This document shows, in pieces, positions 59,263-64,000 of a DNA stretch of 64,000 bases; within the stretch, counting starts at the first letter, position 1; each line of letters begins with the position of its first letter. The notes below the pieces were generated by a model that worked only from the letters and a program-made list of their open reading frames with translations, had not been told where the DNA came from and made no database searches. The translations under genes were made by a program, and so were the position numbers. The stretch is from Velamenicoccus sp964471325 (GTDB lineage Bacteria > Omnitrophota > Gorgyraeia > Velamenicoccales > Velamenicoccaceae). Location: NCBI GenBank assembly GCA_964471325.1, contig CAYYFL010000001.1, positions 111,147 to 175,146 of the forward strand. Direction: 5' to 3'.

Positions 59263-59422
59263 AATTCCGCCTCTGGCGGAATTAACTCCGAGCGTATCTT
59301 GTGAATATCTGGGTGCACCTGGCCCCATCTGAAGGGCCAGTGTTCCGCTTTCTGCGGAACCCGTCCGAGCTCTGCGAGGACTGGTCGCAGACAGATATTG
59401 ACAAGATGTTTACGCGAGGAGT
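59263..59422. repeat. 160-base structured repeat, copy 2
   Basis: It begins with the perfect hairpin AATTCCGCC-TCT-GGCGGAATT (59263-59283). A stem of 15 in 16 pairs joins 59296-59311 with 59392-59407. It encloses CTGGCCC/GGGCCAG (59319-59340), GTTCCGC/GCGGAAC (59342-59360) and CTGCGA/TCGCAG (59372-59390). Outer arms ACTCCGAGCG and CGCGAGGAGT extend it. It lies immediately before the aroC ribosome binding site on the minus-strand RNA. Confidence 0.93.
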
Positions 59423-59636
59423 AACGCTGCTTTCTTTAATCCCTCCGCCTCTGGCGGAATTAGACCCTCCGCTATGTGGATTACCTGGCTCCATCGGATG
59501 AGCCATGCGGAGGCCTACCCCCTTATGGGGTTAACTCCAAGCTTCGGCAAAACTCTGTTTTGCCAGCGGGAAATTTTTCCGACTCGTCCTGGAAAAATTT
59601 ACAAGTGTATAAGCGAGGAGTCGATAACAATAGAAC
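59423..59636. repeat. Second and third repeat modules between aroC and the prepilin peptidase
   Basis: With the 160-base copy this makes a 385-base gene-free stretch. It holds TCCGCC-TCT-GGCGGA (59444-59458), then TAGACC-TCCGC (59461-59472) with GCGGAGGCCTA (59507-59517). Compared with 63963-63996, the loop here has an extra 20 or so bases containing CCTGGCTC and GAGCC. A third module follows: ACTCCAAGCTT (from 59534), GGCAAAA/TTTTGCC (59546-59564), a perfect AAATTTTTCC/GGAAAAATTT (59571-59600) and the closing CAAGTGTATAAGCGAGGAGT (59602-59621). Confidence 0.85.
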
Positions 59637-60419
59637 CTACAAACCGAATAAAAACGCCAGGATACGATCCATCCAGAACAGGCACAACAGCGCGCCGAGC
59701 GCCAGATACGGCCCGAACGCAATGACGCTCTCCTTGGTCCTCAGCTTGATGATGATGCCGACCACGGCGCCGAAAAGGGACGCCAAAGGAAGGGCCAGGA
59801 GGGCCGCCTGCCAGCCCAAAAATGAGCCGACCATCGCCAAAAGCTTGATGTCCCCGCCGCCCATGGACTCTTTTTTAAAAATAAAATCTCCGACTAAACC
59901 GAGGATCCACAGCGCCCCCCCGCCCACGACGATTCCCAACAGCGATGCGCGCAGTCCCAAGAGATGTGTCGCCACATGGTGGACCTGGGGAAAAAGAATG
60001 CTGGCAAGCAGCCCGACGACAATGCCGCCGATGCTGACTTCGTCGGGAATGATACGAAAATCAATATCCACGAACGTTGCGACGATCAGGCCGCAAACGA
60101 AGACCGCAAAAACAAAAAACGGCACGCTCAGGCCGAAACGCCGATACAGCATCAAAAACAAAACGCCCGTCAGCAACTCGACCAGAAAATATCGCAAAGA
60201 GATCGGCTGGCGGCAATCACGGCAGCGGCCGCGCAACAGAATATAGCTGACCAAGGGAATATTATCGTACCAGCGAATGGGATGTTTGCAGGAAGGACAT
60301 TGCGAGGCCGGCTTGACGATGGACTGCTCGCGGCCCATGCGATAAATACAGACGTTCAGAAAACTGCCGATACAGACTGCAAAGAGAAAAACAAAAACCG
60401 CCTGCGTCAATTCAAACAT
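59637..60419 (-). CDS. Prepilin peptidase / N-methyltransferase
   Basis: This A24 aspartic peptidase cleaves and methylates type IV prepilins or type II pseudopilins. The 260-residue protein has many membrane helices. The N-terminal part has SFLNVCIYRMGREQS and two zinc-like CxxC pairs, CPSC and CRDC (about 40-75). The catalytic aspartates are in VDIDFRIIPDEV and GGGDIKLLAMVG. The full-length N-terminal domain suggests both activities. It overlaps aroE by eight bases. The two cpaF genes elsewhere in the window may be part of the same machinery, although Tad systems often use a shorter peptidase. Confidence 0.92.
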   Translation of the reverse strand: MFELTQAVFVFLFAVCIGSFLNVCIYRMGREQSIVKPASQCPSCKHPIRWYDNIPLVSYILLRGRCRDCRQPISLRYFLVELLTGVLFLMLYRRFGLSVPFFVFAVFVCGLIVATFVDIDFRIIPDEVSIGGIVVGLLASILFPQVHHVATHLLGLRASLLGIVVGGGALWILGLVGDFIFKKESMGGGDIKLLAMVGSFLGWQAALLALPLASLFGAVVGIIIKLRTKESVIAFGPYLALGALLCLFWMDRILAFLFGL

Positions 60420-61266
60420 GTATCCTCTCTAACAATGCCTGCCGCATCACATCGACGGGCGCCGGCGTCCCCGTCCAGTGCTCAAAAGACAGTGCCCCTT
60501 GATACAACAGCATGCCTGATCCGTTAGCTGTCCTACACCCTGCAGCTTTCGCCGCCGCTAATAGTTTAGTCTCGGCGGGATTGTAAATCAAGTCATAAAC
60601 AAACAAACCCGGCCTGAGCCAATCATTTTGGACCAGCAAAGGATCTGCGGGTTTCATGCCAACGGGGGTGGCATTGATCAGGATGTCGGCATCCGGGATG
60701 TCCAGCTTCTCTATGGCCGGGACACACGAAATGCCGGCATGAGGATAATAGCTTTTGACGCTCTTGGCCAGGGCCTCGGCCTTTGAGTCGTCGATGTCAA
60801 AGATGCGTATCTCCGCAGCCTCCCGTTCCGCCAAACCGAAGACGACGGCCCTGGCGCCGCCGCCGCCCCCCAGCAAAGCAACGGTCTTTCCGCGGACACC
60901 CACACCATGCGCTTCCATGTCTTTCAGAAAGCCTGTTCCGTCCGTATTGAAACCGTCAAGCCGGCCATCCTGGCGGACGCAGACGGTATTGACGGCGCCG
61001 ATCATCTTTGCGCCGGAGGAAACAGTGCCGGAGAGATATTTCAAAACGGTTTCTTTATGCGGAACTGTGACATTGAACCCTTTGATCGTCTTTGCCGGGA
61101 CCGTCTTTTTGAAAAAAGTCTCCACGTCCTGCGGCGCAACTTCAAAAAGTTCATAGACGGCGTCCATGCCACAATGCTTGAATGCCGCATTGTGCATAAA
61201 AGCCGAATAGCTGTGTTTAACAGGCCAGCCTATTAAACCGTAAAGCTTTCGGGTTTCCGTCATCAT
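60412..61266 (-). CDS. aroE: Shikimate dehydrogenase
   Basis: AroE reduces 3-dehydroshikimate to shikimate with NADPH. The 284-residue protein has the substrate motif GWPVKHSYSAFMHNAAF (about 13-29), FNVTVPHKETVLKYL and NTDGTGFLKDM. The nucleotide-binding loop reads LLGGGGGARAVVFGL. The end has NGSGMLLYQGALSFEHWTG. Two ATG codons lie in tandem at 61266 and 61263. The gene follows leuA with a two-base gap. Confidence 0.96.
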   Translation of the reverse strand: MMTETRKLYGLIGWPVKHSYSAFMHNAAFKHCGMDAVYELFEVAPQDVETFFKKTVPAKTIKGFNVTVPHKETVLKYLSGTVSSGAKMIGAVNTVCVRQDGRLDGFNTDGTGFLKDMEAHGVGVRGKTVALLGGGGGARAVVFGLAEREAAEIRIFDIDDSKAEALAKSVKSYYPHAGISCVPAIEKLDIPDADILINATPVGMKPADPLLVQNDWLRPGLFVYDLIYNPAETKLLAAAKAAGCRTANGSGMLLYQGALSFEHWTGTPAPVDVMRQALLERIHV

Positions 61267-61268
61267 GG

Positions 61269-62807
61269 TTATAGGGGAAGAGTACCGTCCGGGCCCTTTT
61301 TCTTGGAGGCAAGCTTATTGACGGCGTTCAGGAACGCTTTGGCAGAAGCCTCGATCACGTCTGTGGAGGAACCGCGGCCCATGGCGATCTTTTTGCCCGA
61401 CTGGACACGGACGGCGACCTCGCCGAGCGCATCCTTGCCCGACGTCACGGCCTCGATCCTGTAATCCAGGAGGCGTGTTTTGATCCTGGTGATCTTCTCG
61501 ATGGCTTTATAGCAGGCGTCCACGGGACCGTCCCCCGTCGAGGTGACGCTGAAACTTTTGCCCTGTTTCCTGAGGCGCACGGTCGCGCTGGGCGTCACAT
61601 GCGTGCCGCTGGCATAGGAGACGGCGGCCATCTGCCAGATCTCGGCGGGCTTATTGATCTCGTCTTCGATGAGGGAGACCAGGTCTTCCTCATAGACGTT
61701 CTTTTTCTTGTCCGCCAGTTCCTTGAATTTCTCAAAAGCGCGGACGAGCTCATCGCCGGAAACCGCGATACCCATCTCCGCGAGCCGCTTTTCAAATGCA
61801 TGGCGGCCCGAATGTTTACCCAAAACAAGGCTCGTGCCGGTGAAGCCGACGTCCTCGGGCGCGATGATCTCGTATGTCGAGCGCTTCTTCATGACGCCGT
61901 CCTGGTGGATGCCGGACTCATGACGGAAGGCATTGTTGCCGACGATCGCTTTATTGGGCGCAACCACAAAGCCGGTCAATTTGCTCACCAGCCGCGACGT
62001 CTTGTAGATCTCCTGCGTGTTGATGACGGCCGTGACATGGGGAAAGCTGTCGCGGCGGGTCTTGACCGCCATGACGATTTCTTCCATCGACGCGTTGCCT
62101 GCGCGCTCGCCGATACCGTTGACCGTGCACTCCACCTGACGGGCACCGGACTTCACCGCCTCCAGGGAATTGGCCACGGCCAGCCCCAGGTCGTTATGAC
62201 AATGGACGGAGATGACCGCACGGTGGATATTCGGCACGCGCTCATGGATCGAGCGGATCAAGGCGCCGTACTCGGCCGGATAGGCGTAGCCGACGGTGTC
62301 CGGGATGTTGACGGTCGTGGCCCCGGCTTTGATGACGGCCTCCAGCACGCGGAACAAGAATTCCGGTTCCGTGCGGGAAGCGTCCTCCGGGGAAAACTCG
62401 ACATCCCGGGTGTATTTCTTGGCGTATCTGACGGACTCCGTCGCCAGCCGCAGAATCTCGTCTTCGGCCTTCTTAAGCTTATACTGCATATGGATCTTCG
62501 ACGTTGCCAGAAACACGTGGATCCTGGCGCCGCCGCGCGCCGGTCTTGTCGCCTTGTAGGCGGCGTCAATATCTTTCGTGACGGCGCGGGCCAAGCCGCA
62601 AATCACGGCCCCCTTGACCGTCGAAGCGATACGGCTCACGGCGCGGAAATCTCCCGGCGAAGATATGGGGAATCCCGCTTCGATGACGTCGACGCCGAGC
62701 GACACCAGCTGGCGCGCAATCTCGATCTTCTCGCGCTCGTTGAGCGTGGCGCCGGGCGCCTGTTCGCCGTCGCGCAAGGTTGTGTCAAAGATGATCAGTT
62801 TATCCAT
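61269..62807 (-). CDS. leuA: 2-isopropylmalate synthase
   Basis: LeuA condenses acetyl-CoA with 2-oxoisovalerate, the first step of leucine synthesis. The 512-residue protein has FDTTLRDGEQAPGATL (about 7-22), IDAAYKATRPARGGARIHVF, VHCHNDLGLAVANSL and RHESGIHQDGVMK. The C-terminal LeuA dimerisation domain (about 380-505), which binds leucine, is present. The ATG at 62807 begins the conserved part and lies five bases after the ilvC stop. An earlier in-frame ATG at 62828 would overlap ilvC. Confidence 0.95.
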   Translation of the reverse strand: MDKLIIFDTTLRDGEQAPGATLNEREKIEIARQLVSLGVDVIEAGFPISSPGDFRAVSRIASTVKGAVICGLARAVTKDIDAAYKATRPARGGARIHVFLATSKIHMQYKLKKAEDEILRLATESVRYAKKYTRDVEFSPEDASRTEPEFLFRVLEAVIKAGATTVNIPDTVGYAYPAEYGALIRSIHERVPNIHRAVISVHCHNDLGLAVANSLEAVKSGARQVECTVNGIGERAGNASMEEIVMAVKTRRDSFPHVTAVINTQEIYKTSRLVSKLTGFVVAPNKAIVGNNAFRHESGIHQDGVMKKRSTYEIIAPEDVGFTGTSLVLGKHSGRHAFEKRLAEMGIAVSGDELVRAFEKFKELADKKKNVYEEDLVSLIEDEINKPAEIWQMAAVSYASGTHVTPSATVRLRKQGKSFSVTSTGDGPVDACYKAIEKITRIKTRLLDYRIEAVTSGKDALGEVAVRVQSGKKIAMGRGSSTDVIEASAKAFLNAVNKLASKKKGPDGTLPL

Positions 62808-62812
62808 AACCT

Positions 62813-63802
62813 CTATTTCTTCATCCACGGCATCATGTCGCGCAATTGCTTACCCACTTTTTCAATCAGATGCTCGTCGCCTTCTTTAAGCAGACGGTCA
62901 AAATTCGGACGTCCGGCAACGTTTTCGGCAATCCACTCCTTGGCGAACTTGCCTTTGACGATCTCTTTCAATATCTTCTTCATCTCTTTGCGCGTCTTCT
63001 GGGTGATGATGCGCGGGCCGCGCGACAGGTCGCCATAACAGGCCGTGTTGGAAACACCTCTCCTCATCCCGGAGATACCGCGCTCCTGGATCAGGTCCGT
63101 GATCAGCTTCAATTCATGCAAAACCTCGAAATAAGCGATCTCCGGCTGGTAGCCCGCCTCGACCAGCGTGTCAAAGCCCGCCTTGATCAATTCAGAGACG
63201 CCGCCGCAAAGAACGGCCTGTTCGCCGAACAGGTCTGTTTCCGTCTCTTCGGCAAACGTCGTCTCGATGACGCCCGCCGTCGTGCCCTTGATCCCCTTGG
63301 CATAAGCGAGAGCGATCTTCAAGGCATTGCCGGACGCGTCCTGATGGACAGCGACGAGACACGGCACGCCCTTACCCTCCTCGTACATGCGGCGCACGAG
63401 AGCCCCGGGCCCCTTGGGCGCGATCATGATGACATCGATATTCTTCGGCGGCTTGATCTGCTTGAAGCGGATGTTAAAACCGTGCGAGAAAACAAGGACC
63501 TTGCCTTTTTTCAGGTTCGGCTTAATGGCATCGGTATACACCTTGGCCTGCACATGGTCTTGTGTCAGGATCTGGATGACATCCGCCTGGGCCGCGGCCT
63601 CGGCCGCGCTCACGGGAGTAAAACCATCTTTTTGGGCCAGTTCAAAATTGGGCGTTCCCGCCATCTCGGAAACCACGACATCCAAACCGCTGTCGCGCAG
63701 GCACAGCGCCTGGCCGCGGCCCTGGATCCCGTAGCCGATGATCGCGATCTTCTTGCCTTTCAAATAGGAAAGGTCCGCATCGTTGTCATAAAAGATTTTC
63801 AT
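62813..63802 (-). CDS. ilvC: Ketol-acid reductoisomerase
   Basis: IlvC rearranges and reduces acetolactate in valine, leucine and isoleucine synthesis. The 329-residue protein is the short class I form. The nucleotide loop reads IIGYGIQGRGQALCLRDSG (about 21-39). The following cofactor-selective loop reads VVVSEMAGTPNFELA (about 42-56), with Glu at 46 where NADPH enzymes have small or basic residues. Metal-site motifs include DLFGEQAVLCGGVSELIKAG and SNTACYGDLSRGP. AAGGAGG precedes the ATG and borders a repeat. It heads a branched-chain amino acid unit. Confidence 0.96.
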   Translation of the reverse strand: MKIFYDNDADLSYLKGKKIAIIGYGIQGRGQALCLRDSGLDVVVSEMAGTPNFELAQKDGFTPVSAAEAAAQADVIQILTQDHVQAKVYTDAIKPNLKKGKVLVFSHGFNIRFKQIKPPKNIDVIMIAPKGPGALVRRMYEEGKGVPCLVAVHQDASGNALKIALAYAKGIKGTTAGVIETTFAEETETDLFGEQAVLCGGVSELIKAGFDTLVEAGYQPEIAYFEVLHELKLITDLIQERGISGMRRGVSNTACYGDLSRGPRIITQKTRKEMKKILKEIVKGKFAKEWIAENVAGRPNFDRLLKEGDEHLIEKVGKQLRDMMPWMKK

Positions 63803-63810
63803 AAAACATT

Positions 63811-64000
63811 CCTCCTTAATTCCGCCCCTGGCGGAATTAACTCCGAAGCCTGCGTTAGTTCATTTCACGAACGCCTCTGGCGTTTGTGAGTGAAATGAAC
63901 AAGCGCTTAGGCAAGGAGTCAGGTTAATTTCCTTAATTCCGCAATTCCGCCTCTGGCGGAATTAGACCCTCCGCTATGTGGAATGCGGAGGTCTACCCTT
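63811..64000. repeat. Composite hairpin repeat upstream of ilvC, running off the window
   Basis: The first hairpin is AATTCCGCC-CCT-GGCGGAATT (63818-63838). A long third module follows with outer arms ACTCCGAAGCCTGCG (63840-63854) and AAGCGCTTAGGCAAGGAGT (63901-63919). It holds a perfect 11-base stem GTTCATTTCAC/GTGAAATGAAC (63858-63868, 63890-63900) and the inner pair AACGCC/GGCGTT (63870-63884). A second first-module hairpin lies at 63943-63963, followed by AGACC-TCCGC...GCGGAGGTCT (63964-63995). The ribosome binding site of ilvC touches the first hairpin. Confidence 0.88.

Noticed and set aside
59263..59422. A tRNA or tmRNA reading of the cloverleaf-like repeat
   Set aside because: No T-loop, anticodon-type loop or CCA end is present, and the outer stem is too long for a tRNA.
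59282..59506. Short open frames on both strands within the repeats, with a shared peptide also at 38671-38790
   Set aside because: The shared peptide comes from the near-identical DNA repeat. There is no ribosome binding site, and the repeat is explained by its stems, not by codons.
61599..63038. Plus-strand open frame of 479 codons
   Set aside because: It is antisense to leuA and ilvC and has no family signature.

Overview
The window is a bacterial chromosome segment of fairly high G+C in which every convincing gene lies on the minus strand. About fifty genes follow one another with overlaps of 1-20 bases, many sharing ATGA, GTGA or TGATG stop/start junctions. The cell makes LPS (Kdo, heptose and lipid A genes), uses the MEP isoprenoid pathway, carries two CpaF/TadA secretion ATPases and a prepilin peptidase, and has a GH57/DUF4912 pair. 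This content and the many domain fusions suggest a Gram-negative lineage of the PVC type, most likely Candidatus Omnitrophota. That placement is an inference; no rRNA or other decisive marker is present.

Layout, read in transcription order from high to low coordinates. (1) 64000-58214: ilvC, leuA, aroE, prepilin peptidase and aroC, closed by a terminator near 58165. (2) A sigma70-like promoter at 58049-58078 starts aroK-dprA-topA-metH/metF-hldD-xer-waaA-lpxK-lpxL/ELM1, followed by a run of core-polysaccharide glycosyltransferases (GT4-GT9 fusion, GT4, deacetylase, GT9, GT9-GT9 fusion) and three small envelope proteins. (3) A promoter at 37524-37552 heads an unknown conserved gene, hldE, kdsB, kdsA, kdsD, kdsC, an lptC-lptA fusion and lptB, leading into a shortened trigger factor and clpP. 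(4) 28816-21475: a class V aminotransferase with serA (serine synthesis), an exported metallophosphatase-like/thioredoxin-like fusion, a homocitrate-synthase-like enzyme and purA. (5) A promoter at 21366-21394 precedes an OmpA-like lipoprotein and a coiled-coil membrane protein, ending at a strong terminator near 19990. DUF4912 and a GH57 branching-enzyme-like gene follow. (6) 16508-1: uppS-cdsA-dxr-rseP-ispG, cpaF, proS, cpaF, rimP-nusA-infB, trpS-scpA-ruvB-queH. This is the familiar envelope/translation gene order with two secretion ATPases inserted around proS.

The least expected structure is not a protein. At least eight intergenic regions carry a modular family of hairpin-forming repeats. 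They sit directly against the ribosome binding site of the downstream gene and often run into the stop codon of the upstream gene. Two 160-base copies, 20 kb apart and about 97% identical, fold on paper into a closed stem holding three hairpins. Other points of note are several domain fusions in the envelope genes, a trigger factor without its PPIase domain, a prolyl-tRNA synthetase without its editing domain, and an acetohydroxyacid isomeroreductase with an acidic cofactor loop.
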